Assembly (NCBI GenBank): GCA_947448625.1
Contig: CANFOT010000003.1
Coordinates: forward strand, 61,860 to 125,859
Length of the DNA stretch: 64,000 bases
Direction of reading: 5' to 3'
Source of the DNA: Burkholderiaceae bacterium
GTDB taxonomy: Bacteria > Pseudomonadota > Gammaproteobacteria > Burkholderiales > Burkholderiaceae
In this document: piece after piece, positions 39,674 to 49,027 of the stretch
How the letters are laid out: each line of letters begins with the position of its first letter
How positions within the stretch are numbered: the first letter of the stretch is position 1
The notes under the pieces: generated by a model
Databases searched by the model: none
The model's input: only the letters and a program-made list of their open reading frames with translations
What the model was told of the DNA's origin: nothing
Position numbers and translations under genes: made by a program

Positions 39674-40132
39674 CTATTCATTTTCCCCAGACTTGCTGGG
39701 GTATTTGAATGAGGCATATCGAACGACCGCGTTTGCTAATGCCAGTATGAGAATGGTGATCCCCATAAAAAGGATTGCCATATCGGCTTCATGCTTAGTA
39801 TTGACCAGATCGATAATCAAGCGTGTCACAGCCGTGATGGCAACATAGATCAAAAATCGTACTGGCATATGATTGGTTTTGAAATAAATTCCAACCATCG
39901 CGCCGATTTCTAAATAGATAAACAGCAAGAGTAAGTCTTCAATTGAAGCCGCTCCCTTAGAGGCCATTCCTAAGAATGCGACCGCAGCAGACCAGACCGT
40001 TGCAGCGCCAATTCCAAAGAGGGCGATACGATGGAAAAGCGAAACAAATAGATTGCCAATGGGCACGGTCCAGCGTTCAATTGCTGCTTCTATATTAGTT
40101 GCATCTTTTGGTGAGCTTGGGGGTAGGTTCAT
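39674..40132 (-). CDS. Phosphate-starvation-inducible PsiE family protein
   Basis: LLLLFIYLEIGAMVGIYFKTNHMPVRFLIYVAITAVTRLIID; four TM. Confidence 0.9.
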   Translation of the reverse strand: MNLPPSSPKDATNIEAAIERWTVPIGNLFVSLFHRIALFGIGAATVWSAAVAFLGMASKGAASIEDLLLLFIYLEIGAMVGIYFKTNHMPVRFLIYVAITAVTRLIIDLVNTKHEADMAILFMGITILILALANAVVRYASFKYPSKSGENE

Positions 40133-40195
40133 CTAAGGTCTCCTAAATTGATAATTTATACAGTTCAGTATATTTCCCAATTAGCTAAAGTAAAT

Positions 40196-40228
40196 AAAAA
40201 AGAGGCCCGAAGGCCCCCTTTTTTTTGC
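40196..40228. terminator. Terminator-like hairpin between psiE-like and fccB-like genes
   Basis: AAAAAAGAGGCCcgaaGGCCCCCTTTTTTT. Confidence 0.6.
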
Positions 40229-40242
40229 AGTCTTGACTTGCA

Positions 40243-41520
40243 TCAAGCTAGGCTATCCGCCCAAATATTGTGGGCCCAACCCCATGCATAGATGCCCTCT
40301 AAAACCGAGGGTGCTGGTGAAAGCCCGCCAGCTCCTGGAACGGGTTTGAAGGTTTTCTCGGCAGCGCTGTATTGATGAACGCTGGCAACGTGAACGACTT
40401 CTCGATCATTCACAAAGCTGTAGCAGGTATTCGTGAGAACTGGTGCTGGATTGATTTCCCAAGCGCTTAATTCCGCAACGATGGCCGCGGCTGCCACTTT
40501 GGCATGCTGGTTCGCCATGTGGCCTGATTTAGGCATTGCTGGAGCAATTTGAATTGAGTCCCCTAAGACGTGAATATCTTTGCGAGCGGTGGATTCAAAG
40601 TTGAGGAAGTTGACGTTCACCCAGCGACCATTGGAATTAGCTAAACCAGTTTTCATCGCGATTTCACCAGCAGACATTTGTGGCAGGATATTTAATACGT
40701 CGGCCTTCACGTCATCCTCAACTTCGAGCTTGAGAGTTTTGTTTTTTGCATCCACGCCAATGACATTACTCTTTGGTCGGTACTCAATGATTCCGGCGTA
40801 CTGTTCGGCCCATACTTTTTTAAATAAAGCGCCTTTGGATGTCACATCTTGATTGGCATCCAAAATTAAAACCTTGCCTTTGGGGTTGTGATGCTTAAGG
40901 TAGTTTGCTACCTGGCAAGCGCGCTCATAAGGCCCGGGAGGGCAGCGGTATGGAGCCTCAGGAATGCTGATTGCAAAAGTACCACCTTCACGCATGGCAG
41001 CGATTTGCTTGTGAAGGGCAACAGTTTCCGCTCCCGCTTTCCAGGCTTGTAGTGTCACGCCATCCTTATTGGCTTGCGCAAGTCCTTCAATACTTTTGAA
41101 GTTGAGTGATACACCGGGAGAAACGACTACTTTGTCGTAACGCAAAGTTTTGCCTGAGGCAAGGGTGACGGTTTTCTTATCCGGATCAATGCTGCTGACG
41201 CTGTCTTGAATAATCTTGATGCCATGACGCTTACTCAGGGTGTCATAAGGGGAGGTAATTTCAGCAATATTGCGTGAGCCGCCTATGACCAGGTTGGACA
41301 TGGGGCAGGAAACAAACGCAGTATTGGGCTCAATAAGGGTCACTCGCGCAGTGTTATTGGAAAACAAGCGTAAATATTTGGCGGCAGTAGCGCCACCATA
41401 ACCACCACCAATTACCAAGATTTCTGCTTTTTGTAAATTAGCTGCTCTTGCTGGAGTTGAAAGTCCCGCAAGTAGGCCTACCGCTGCAGCGCTCTGACCT
41501 ATAAAGTGTCGACGATCCAT
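40243..41520 (-). CDS. Flavocytochrome c sulfide dehydrogenase-type flavoprotein subunit
   Basis: Tat-type MDRRHFIGQSAAAVGLLAG; ILVIGGGYGGATAAKYLR; SCPMSNLVIGG; C-terminal FCSD FAD-binding domain. Confidence 0.92.
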   Translation of the reverse strand: MDRRHFIGQSAAAVGLLAGLSTPARAANLQKAEILVIGGGYGGATAAKYLRLFSNNTARVTLIEPNTAFVSCPMSNLVIGGSRNIAEITSPYDTLSKRHGIKIIQDSVSSIDPDKKTVTLASGKTLRYDKVVVSPGVSLNFKSIEGLAQANKDGVTLQAWKAGAETVALHKQIAAMREGGTFAISIPEAPYRCPPGPYERACQVANYLKHHNPKGKVLILDANQDVTSKGALFKKVWAEQYAGIIEYRPKSNVIGVDAKNKTLKLEVEDDVKADVLNILPQMSAGEIAMKTGLANSNGRWVNVNFLNFESTARKDIHVLGDSIQIAPAMPKSGHMANQHAKVAAAAIVAELSAWEINPAPVLTNTCYSFVNDREVVHVASVHQYSAAEKTFKPVPGAGGLSPAPSVLEGIYAWGWAHNIWADSLA

Positions 41521-41529
41521 GGCGCCTCC

Positions 41530-41859
41530 TTATTGTTTTTTGCCAAGTTGATTGGCAATAGTGGTGAGTTGTTCATCTGAATAACCTTTAGCCAGTTGCG
41601 GCATGATGGTGCCCTCTAAAGCACCAGATTTGTATGCCTTCAACTTTTCCAACATCTGCTCGCTGGTAAGGGTATTGATGATTGGAATACCTGCATCAAC
41701 CACGCCTTTGCCATCGGTGCCGTGACAATTGGCGCAGGTTGCGGCAAGGCCGCGCTTATACAGTTGCTCAGCGGTTTGTGCGAAGCCAAGTCCGCTCCAC
41801 TGACTAAGGCCAATTAAGGCGCTGGCCATCAAAATAGGTTTCAAGTGCTTCACTTGCAT
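41530..41859 (-). CDS. Monoheme cytochrome c, partner of the FCSD flavoprotein
   Basis: Signal peptide, CANCHGTDGKG heme motif, IMPQLAKGYSDEQLTTIANQL. Confidence 0.92.
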   Translation of the reverse strand: MQVKHLKPILMASALIGLSQWSGLGFAQTAEQLYKRGLAATCANCHGTDGKGVVDAGIPIINTLTSEQMLEKLKAYKSGALEGTIMPQLAKGYSDEQLTTIANQLGKKQ

Positions 41860-42042
41860 GGGGATAATCTCCGTCTTACATACAGCTGTTCTTGGGATGA
41901 TGCAGATTGACTCTATCTTAATCAGGTGGAGCTTAGATTGGTGGTTTTACTTAGATTGATTTTGAATAAGCTCAGAGCAAAAACGAGGGCATTCCTGTCG
42001 ATACTTTTTAGCTTTCTACCTTAAGACCTATAAACTAGCGAT

Positions 42043-43764
42043 ATGCGAAGCCCTTTTACTTGCCGACATGCAATTTTTATCCTACTGCTAGGTGTATTCA
42101 CTTACTTGTATGGCTTGGATAGCCGCTTTGCACCGAAGAATGGGGATGAATACCCCTATATGCATATCGTGCGGATGACTGCGGATGCTGGCGCATGGCT
42201 ACCCCTGCAATCCGAGATGGATGGCATTAAAAATACGAAGCCGCCTCTCATATTTTGGGAGGGTATCGCTAGTACCCACTGGGGTAGCGATTGGACGCTC
42301 CTCGCGCTACGTTGGCCAAGCGTTTTGTATACCGGCCTAACTGCTTTTTTTCTGTTTCTGGCGGTGGCTCGTTTTAGCGGTAAAAAGCAGACTGGTTTGC
42401 TAGCAGCTTTAGTATGGCTTTCCTTTTTTGCTACCTATCGTTATGGCCGCCCATTTCTGACCGACCCTCCTGAAGTTTTTTGGCTAAGCCTGCCATTCTT
42501 CGCACTTTTGTATTGGGGTAGGCTTGCAGTTGATTCTAAGCTGCTGTTTCCGGTGTTGGCTGGTACTTGTTTTGGCATGGCTTTATTGTCAAAGTCTTTT
42601 GCTTATATTGTTCCTGCCTCATTCGCCTTGGGGCTGTTCTATTGGCGATGGCGTGAGTGGAGTATTCCAAAAGTCTTACTGCAAGATTTGTACAAAGTGG
42701 TATTGATCGCTGTTCTTGCCTTGGGTGTATTTGCACTTTGGTTCTTGCTGGATCCCCTTCCGGAAGCAGTTTGGAAGGAGTTTGTTCTGGGTGAGAATGC
42801 CGGTAAATTCGAAGCGCGTAGCTCTAACTATTTACTCGATTTAGTGCGTGGTGGTGACAGTATTTGGATGTTGTTTTTAACAACCTTGGCTAATGCTGGT
42901 CTATTTATCTTTGTACTGATTTCTGCATTGATTCAATGTTGGAGAGGGCGGCGCTTTATCTCGTTGGAAGAGATTTTGTTGTTACTCCTCATATTGGCTT
43001 TCTTCATTGTGTTTAGTTTGCCAAGTCAGCGCTCTGGCCGGTATTTATTACCAGTGATGCCGGCGTTTGCTACGTTGATTGCCCTGCATTGGGAGCGATT
43101 GCCTTTATGGGGATTTCGGATTGCGTTATTGCTGCAGTTGATATTGCTTTCTACCCTCGCTTGGGTTGGCGGAAACTTGCAATTATCAAGCTTCTTAGGC
43201 TTGCCCGGTATCTGGAATTACTCCCCTTGGCACTGGGGTTTCATGGGAGTTGCAATCGCCTTGGTATTGCTGGGCATAGTTAATCGAGGCCGTAGCAAGG
43301 CGATAGCTTTGACGGGCTGCTTTCTTTGTTATTGCGCCCTCACTAGCAGCTTGACGCCTCTTGAGGGTGCCTTAGGCCGATACTCGCAATCTACTATCCA
43401 AGGCATTGCAGGAAAAGATGTCTGGGTGCCATGTGACTATCGCGCCAAGGATGAGGAATATCGCCTCTTATTACCAAGTGCAATATTGCACGGCTATGCT
43501 GCTAGCGATGCCAAGCAAATCGATTTATTGAGTGCGACTTATCCATTGGTAGCAGTCCAGTCGCCGATAGGTGTAGAGCCCGTTCTTTGCGACTCCTGCC
43601 AGATTGTTGGTAGGCGTATGGAGATGCGAGCCCGTCATTCAGATGCTGAAATTCAGGCGATACTCAGAGGCCATATTGGAGAACACCTGTTTGTGAACGA
43701 ATACTTAATTTCTACGCCCGCAACGATCACCTTGCCGTGGGCGGGTAAGGACGCTTGTCGATGA
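42043..43764 (+). CDS. ArnT-like/PMT-family glycosyltransferase (multi-TM)
   Basis: N-terminal TM, KNGDEYPYMHIVRM, KNTKPPLIFWEGIASTHWGSDWTLLALRWPSVLYTG; GT-C fold pattern; C-terminal soluble domain. Confidence 0.87.
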   Translation: MRSPFTCRHAIFILLLGVFTYLYGLDSRFAPKNGDEYPYMHIVRMTADAGAWLPLQSEMDGIKNTKPPLIFWEGIASTHWGSDWTLLALRWPSVLYTGLTAFFLFLAVARFSGKKQTGLLAALVWLSFFATYRYGRPFLTDPPEVFWLSLPFFALLYWGRLAVDSKLLFPVLAGTCFGMALLSKSFAYIVPASFALGLFYWRWREWSIPKVLLQDLYKVVLIAVLALGVFALWFLLDPLPEAVWKEFVLGENAGKFEARSSNYLLDLVRGGDSIWMLFLTTLANAGLFIFVLISALIQCWRGRRFISLEEILLLLLILAFFIVFSLPSQRSGRYLLPVMPAFATLIALHWERLPLWGFRIALLLQLILLSTLAWVGGNLQLSSFLGLPGIWNYSPWHWGFMGVAIALVLLGIVNRGRSKAIALTGCFLCYCALTSSLTPLEGALGRYSQSTIQGIAGKDVWVPCDYRAKDEEYRLLLPSAILHGYAASDAKQIDLLSATYPLVAVQSPIGVEPVLCDSCQIVGRRMEMRARHSDAEIQAILRGHIGEHLFVNEYLISTPATITLPWAGKDACR

Positions 43765-45008
43765 GTCGCGTGATTGCCTTTTGTTTTTTATTGCTTGCCT
43801 CGGTTTTGGCTTACCTTCATATTGATAGTTATCCAGTTTGGGCGCCATTCGCAAGTGATTACTTGGCGGAGAATGCCAATCGATCTGAGGATGCACAGGA
43901 TTCAATAGAAAATAGCGGGCCGGCAAAGACACTTAGAAATGCTGTTCCAGTAAAGCCGGTTCAACCGAGCTTACGCATGGAGTGGCTTCCAGATACGGGC
44001 GCTCCGTCGGTGCATGCTGCATCCTTAATTACACTCAAAGATGGATCGGTGAGAGCTTTTTGGTTTTCGGGTAGTAGAGAAGGTGCGGCGGACGTAGTGA
44101 TTAATTCATCCGTTTTTGATCCGCAGTTAGCGAGATGGAGTGCTCCAACAATTGTGATGGATCGGGTCAGTGCAGAAAAAGGTTTGTCCCGATACATTGC
44201 TAAATTAGGCAACCCCGTTCCAGCGAGAATGGCTGATGGCCGCATGCAATTATTTTTTGTGACTGTATCTATTGGTGGTTGGGCAGGTAGTTCAATTTCC
44301 TCAGTGATTTCGGATGATGAAGGTTTAACTTGGGGGCGTCCTCAGCGCTTAATCAGCTCCCCATGGATTAATTTGAGCGCTTTAGTAAAGTCTCCAGCAA
44401 TTTCATTTACCGATGGGCGATTAGGTTTACCGGCATATCACGAGTGGATTGGTCGATTTGGTGAGCTGCTGAGAATCGATGCAAGTCAGGTGATTGATAA
44501 GCGACGTATGAGTTCAGGTAGAGGCGCGATTCAGCCTGTAGTTTTTACTGATGGACCGCAAGAGGCGAGTGCTTTTTTCCGTCAAACTCGATCAAGCTCT
44601 CAGCCAAAGCAAATTCCAGTAAGCCTAACTACAGATGCGGGACAATCTTGGGTAGTAACAAAAGATCTTGAAATTCCAAATCCGAACTCCGCCCTTGCTG
44701 CGCTGACTTTAGCAAATGGCACTAGATTGATGGTGCTCAATAATATTGAGGTAGGGCGCTATCGATTGGTGATGGTGATGCGTGAGCCACACTCGCTTCA
44801 GTGGCGGGTGATACAAGCGCTCGAAGATGATGAGTCTTTAAGTAGCGATCAGCGCCGTGAATTCTCTTACCCATATTTAGTTTCTGTCAGCGGTGAAGAT
44901 GCCCATCTTGTCTATACCTGGGATAGAAAAAAGATTAGACATATTTACTTTTCAGCCAGCTGGCTTAAGAATGCCCTCAGCAGCCTCAAAGAAAAGGAGG
45001 TGCAATGA
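43755..45008 (+). CDS. Exo-alpha-sialidase / BNR-repeat protein, membrane-anchored
   Basis: FWFSGSREG RIP-like motif; Asp-boxes SDDEGLTWG and TTDAGQSWV; N-terminal TM. Confidence 0.85.
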   Translation: MSMSRVIAFCFLLLASVLAYLHIDSYPVWAPFASDYLAENANRSEDAQDSIENSGPAKTLRNAVPVKPVQPSLRMEWLPDTGAPSVHAASLITLKDGSVRAFWFSGSREGAADVVINSSVFDPQLARWSAPTIVMDRVSAEKGLSRYIAKLGNPVPARMADGRMQLFFVTVSIGGWAGSSISSVISDDEGLTWGRPQRLISSPWINLSALVKSPAISFTDGRLGLPAYHEWIGRFGELLRIDASQVIDKRRMSSGRGAIQPVVFTDGPQEASAFFRQTRSSSQPKQIPVSLTTDAGQSWVVTKDLEIPNPNSALAALTLANGTRLMVLNNIEVGRYRLVMVMREPHSLQWRVIQALEDDESLSSDQRREFSYPYLVSVSGEDAHLVYTWDRKKIRHIYFSASWLKNALSSLKEKEVQ

Positions 45009-45628
45009 TGGCCCCATACTTGCAATACATTGCTCTGTTAGAGATGTCGCTCACTTGCGCGATAGTCCTCATTATTCTTTTGCAAAAGCTATTTTCAATG
45101 GAGATTCCATTTGCAGGTCGCCTAGCTTTAGTTTTGCTCTTAGGAAATCTATTTTTCTGGCCTCTGGGAATGTCACTTGAGTTGCCTTTATCTGCGTATG
45201 TGCGCGGTGTCACTGGTGACCTCAGTATTGTGACTTTGCTCTTATTGTGGAGTGCTATATTGCCATCCACCCCAAAGATCCCGCTAGGATTTAAAGTGCC
45301 GATTGCTCTGATTGCAATTGTGTTTTATCCCTTGGCCCTGGGCTTTGGAATGTTCGATCCTTACGCATGGGGTTATGGTTCTATTGGCTTCTTAATCGCA
45401 GTGATTATTTTTGCAATTCTTTGTGGTTTGACTGGCTGGACCAAGGGTATATGGATACTCTCTATCGCTCTCATTGCTTGGGTTGCGCATTGGCATGAGT
45501 CGGCAAATCTCTGGGACTACCTGCTAGATCCTTTCTTGGCGACTTGGTCTTTGTTCGCCATTCCAAATGCTATCTATCTCAAGCGTCGTGAGAAAGCGCA
45601 GTCAGGATACCTCTTTAGAGCAGGTTGA
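45005..45628 (+). CDS. Multi-TM membrane protein of unknown function
   Basis: About six hydrophobic segments; ATGA overlap with the sialidase-like gene. Confidence 0.75.
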   Translation: MMAPYLQYIALLEMSLTCAIVLIILLQKLFSMEIPFAGRLALVLLLGNLFFWPLGMSLELPLSAYVRGVTGDLSIVTLLLLWSAILPSTPKIPLGFKVPIALIAIVFYPLALGFGMFDPYAWGYGSIGFLIAVIIFAILCGLTGWTKGIWILSIALIAWVAHWHESANLWDYLLDPFLATWSLFAIPNAIYLKRREKAQSGYLFRAG

Positions 45629-45643
45629 TGTTTGGTAGATAAC

Positions 45644-45672
45644 AAAAAAGCCAGCAGATCGCTGGCTTTTTT
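45644..45672. terminator. Bidirectional rho-independent terminator
   Basis: AAAAAAGCCAGCagatcGCTGGCTTTTTT between convergent genes. Confidence 0.85.
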
Positions 45673-45691
45673 GTTGACCGCTGTTCCAGGA

Positions 45692-46684
45692 TTAATCTGG
45701 AATATTGGATTTACGAATCGCTGGACCCCAAATGTTGATTTCTTTCTCAAGGTGATCTTTGAGGCCTTTGGCAGAAATCTTATCTGCTGGCACGATATCA
45801 ATATTGGCATCATCCAAGCGCTTTTTCACATCCGGATTGCTCAACGCTTTCTTGAGGGCGGCATTGATTTTATCCAGAACTGGCTGTGGAGTGCCTTTTG
45901 GAGCGTAAACACCATGCCAAACTTTTACTTCAAAGCCTTTGAGGCCTTGTTCGTTCAAAGTTGGTACATTCGGGATTGCAGGCAAACGCTTCAAAGTTGT
46001 TGTACCAAATGCTTTTACACGGCCATCCTTGATATAGGGAATTGTTTGTGTAGTTTGGTCACACAAAAGATCAACTTGACCGCCCAGGAGGTCGGTCAAA
46101 GCAGGGCCGGTACCCTTGTAAGGAATGTTGGTTAACTTAACACCTAGGCGACTCTGGAATAACAAGCCACACAGTTGTGAAACTGCACCAGGACCAGCAT
46201 TGGCCATGGTTACTTTTGCGCCATTAGCCTTGATATAGGCCTCGAGCTCTTTAAAGTTATTCGCAGGCAAATCTTTCTTACCAAGCAGAACCATCGGTAC
46301 GTCAGCAACTTGACCGATGTACTCGAAGCTGGTCATTGGATCATAAGGGAGCTTGTCATAAAGCGCATTGGCTGTAGCCATACCCATATGGTGAATATAG
46401 ATCGTGTACCCATCCGGAGCTGCGCGCGCTACCTTGGTAGAGGCAATCGTGCCGCCGGCGCCAGGAACGTTTTCAACAACGACGGTTTGACCTAAAGCCT
46501 GACCCATTGGAACAGCAATTAAGCGTGCGATTGAGTCAGTTGGGCCACCCGCTGCAAATGGAACAATCAATTGAATAGATTTATTTGGCCAGTCCTTTTG
46601 GGCTGACGCAATATTGCTACCCAATAAAGTGCCGGCGCTCAGAACTGCAGCGATTCCAGCGAAAAGGGTTTTCTTTAGCTTCAT
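45692..46684 (-). CDS. Bug/TctC family substrate-binding protein
   Basis: WPNKSIQLIVPFAAGGPTDSIARLIAVPMGQALGQTVVVENVPGAGG. Confidence 0.94.
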   Translation of the reverse strand: MKLKKTLFAGIAAVLSAGTLLGSNIASAQKDWPNKSIQLIVPFAAGGPTDSIARLIAVPMGQALGQTVVVENVPGAGGTIASTKVARAAPDGYTIYIHHMGMATANALYDKLPYDPMTSFEYIGQVADVPMVLLGKKDLPANNFKELEAYIKANGAKVTMANAGPGAVSQLCGLLFQSRLGVKLTNIPYKGTGPALTDLLGGQVDLLCDQTTQTIPYIKDGRVKAFGTTTLKRLPAIPNVPTLNEQGLKGFEVKVWHGVYAPKGTPQPVLDKINAALKKALSNPDVKKRLDDANIDIVPADKISAKGLKDHLEKEINIWGPAIRKSNIPD

Positions 46685-46743
46685 TTAAGTCTCCGTTAAT
46701 GTGTGTTGCGTGCTAATTTTGCCACCTTTAAGTGTTGGCGGGC

Positions 46744-47589
46744 TTAGGGTTTACCAGCAATCGCTAGTGTTCTTTGGGCCAATAAAACTACTGGACGATC
46801 AATCATTCGACCATCCAATTTCACTGCCCCGCCTTTAGAGTCCTTATCCGCCTCAATCACTCGATGGGCCCAAGAGATCTCTTCTGCTGTGGGCATAAAG
46901 GCGCTCTTTACCAGGGAAACTTGCTTCGGATGGATGCATAGCTTGCCTCCAAAGCCCATTCTTTTGGCACGTTCAGCATCATCAGTGATGCGCTCAATAT
47001 CGTCCGTGGAGGGAGTAACCCCATCCATTGGAGGGGAAATTTGTGCCAACCTTGAGGCCAACACAATCTGAAAGCGAGCAGTTTGCAGCTCAGTTTCTTG
47101 TGCGTCACAAATCATTCCTAAGTCTGCTTGTAGATCAATGTTGCCTAAAGCAAGACGTAGAACCTGTTCAGAGTTGGCAATTTCATGAACATTGTGAAGG
47201 CCAAGGGCGGTCTCAATCATGGGAATGATGGCGGTGTTTGGCAGAATCTGCGCCGCACCATTGATTTGGTCGAGGGACTCACTCTTTGGAATCAATAAGC
47301 ACGTTGCATCTAACTGTTGCACCAGGATCAGGTCTGCTGCATAAAATTGACTGCCAGGCGAATTCGAGCGAATGATTAAGCGCTTTTTTTGTTCTGCGGT
47401 AAATGTGGGCCAAGCAGTGCGGATAGCACTACGTGCATTTTCTTTGTCCTCTGCAGGAACCGCATCCTCTAAGTCAATAATGACGCTATCGGCGCTGCTA
47501 TCTAAGGCTTTAGCAAAACGCTCTGGGCGAGTGCCCGGTACAAATAAGAAGGTGCTGCTAAAACCAATGGGCGTATCAAGTGGGTTCAT
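46744..47589 (-). CDS. CitE/HpcH-HpaI family CoA ester lyase
   Basis: STFLFVPGTRPERFAKALDSSADSVIIDLEDAVPAEDKENARSAI; IPMIETALGLHN; CIHPKQV. Start chosen at MNPLDTPIG. Confidence 0.92.
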   Translation of the reverse strand: MNPLDTPIGFSSTFLFVPGTRPERFAKALDSSADSVIIDLEDAVPAEDKENARSAIRTAWPTFTAEQKKRLIIRSNSPGSQFYAADLILVQQLDATCLLIPKSESLDQINGAAQILPNTAIIPMIETALGLHNVHEIANSEQVLRLALGNIDLQADLGMICDAQETELQTARFQIVLASRLAQISPPMDGVTPSTDDIERITDDAERAKRMGFGGKLCIHPKQVSLVKSAFMPTAEEISWAHRVIEADKDSKGGAVKLDGRMIDRPVVLLAQRTLAIAGKP

Positions 47590-47642
47590 GTATGAGACTT
47601 TATTGAATTGACTAAAAGGATAAAAATTGAGGACTTGGAGAG

Positions 47643-49013
47643 TTACGAGATCAATAGGCCTATCTTGGCCTGTTTGCGGATATTCCACAAGCGTTCAATA
47701 GCAGCATGCATTTCGCTGGGTGTTGCGCCACTACTGAATGCGGCAAGACGCATGGCTTTATCCGTAATCTCGGCACGACTTAAGGTATTGCCAGGATCAC
47801 CTTTGGGCTCATCAACGCGACCTTCTAAGACTTTCCCATCTTGCAAATACACTTTCACTTTTCCAATCCAGCGTTGCGGATAGGCGCCATCCACCTCGGG
47901 ATCCAAAATCATCGTAACGCGATCACGAAATGCGCAAACGTCATCATCATGAAAGTGCTGCTCAAATTCTTGCAGGCCTGCAAATTGATAATGCGCAATC
48001 AGCGCCAATACGGTTCCCATTGAAAACTTAGATTGATGCACAGTTGCAGGATCGGTCACGGGCCCCAGTACATCGATTGCGCCTTGATGAACTAGGGTCT
48101 CCACTTTGACAATATCACTAGGCTTGAGGTGATGGGTCAGCATGACTTGTAATAAGGCATCGGCAGCAGGGTGAGTGTGACGACACGAAGCATGATATTT
48201 AAAGCTGGTTTCAGCAATGGTCCAGCGGCTGCCTAGTCGATCAATCAACTTGCTAGGATCGGCATCGTTTGACATTCCGGCAGCTAAACCTTGCTTACCT
48301 TCTAAAATGTGTGCCGCCCCAGTAAAGCCTGAGCGCGCTAAGTAGGCTGACATCAAACCAGTGGAGGCAGCATGGGCAGTATGGAGCTGTTTGGAGTCGG
48401 CGGCATCGCGCAAGAATTCCCAAAGCCCAGCTGATTGCGTACCCGCTGAACCAAAGGCGTTGAGCATTTGGGTGGGGTTGAGTTTTAGTAGGTGACCTAC
48501 AGCGGCAGCGGCAGCCAAGGTGCCTGCAGTACCGGTCGTGTGAAATATTTTGTAGTGTGAGCGACCCAAAAATTCACCAACCCGAATGCCTACTTCATAG
48601 CCGGCAACAGCTGCTGCTAGGAGTTCTTCGCCTGAACTGCCAATGGCTTGCGCAGTTGCGAGTGCCGCAGGAAATACTACGGTAGCTGGATGAAAGACGG
48701 AGCCATTGTGAACATCGTCTTGCTCCGCAACATGTGAAGCTGCTGCATTCGCTAGCGCAGCCAAGAAGGGGCTCGAGTTTGTGCGGCTAATCAGAATTTC
48801 AGCCGAGCCGGGGTTGGCGGCATTAAAGCCACCCATGCTCTGCGCAAACTGCGTGATGGTTTCTACGGGGCGCGATCCTTTGCCAGCAATTGCTGAGCCA
48901 AACCAGTCCACCAACAAATCTTCGGTGCGCGCAATCACCTCTTCGGGAATGTCGCCAATCTTCAATTCAGAGGCGAACGTAGCTAAAGCTTTGGATAAAT
49001 GTGGGGTAGTCAT
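47643..49013 (-). CDS. MmgE/PrpD family protein
   Basis: VDWFGSAIAGKGSRPVE; AASHVAEQDDVHNGSVFHPATVVFPAALA; GTAGTLAAAAAVGHLLKL; YHASCRHTHPAADALL. Confidence 0.93.
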   Translation of the reverse strand: MTTPHLSKALATFASELKIGDIPEEVIARTEDLLVDWFGSAIAGKGSRPVETITQFAQSMGGFNAANPGSAEILISRTNSSPFLAALANAAASHVAEQDDVHNGSVFHPATVVFPAALATAQAIGSSGEELLAAAVAGYEVGIRVGEFLGRSHYKIFHTTGTAGTLAAAAAVGHLLKLNPTQMLNAFGSAGTQSAGLWEFLRDAADSKQLHTAHAASTGLMSAYLARSGFTGAAHILEGKQGLAAGMSNDADPSKLIDRLGSRWTIAETSFKYHASCRHTHPAADALLQVMLTHHLKPSDIVKVETLVHQGAIDVLGPVTDPATVHQSKFSMGTVLALIAHYQFAGLQEFEQHFHDDDVCAFRDRVTMILDPEVDGAYPQRWIGKVKVYLQDGKVLEGRVDEPKGDPGNTLSRAEITDKAMRLAAFSSGATPSEMHAAIERLWNIRKQAKIGLLIS

Positions 49014-49027
49014 CGGGCAATCATTTC

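Noticed and set aside
45632-46135. 167-aa plus-strand ORF downstream of the membrane-protein gene
   Set aside because: Starts in the bidirectional terminator and runs antisense to the TctC gene.
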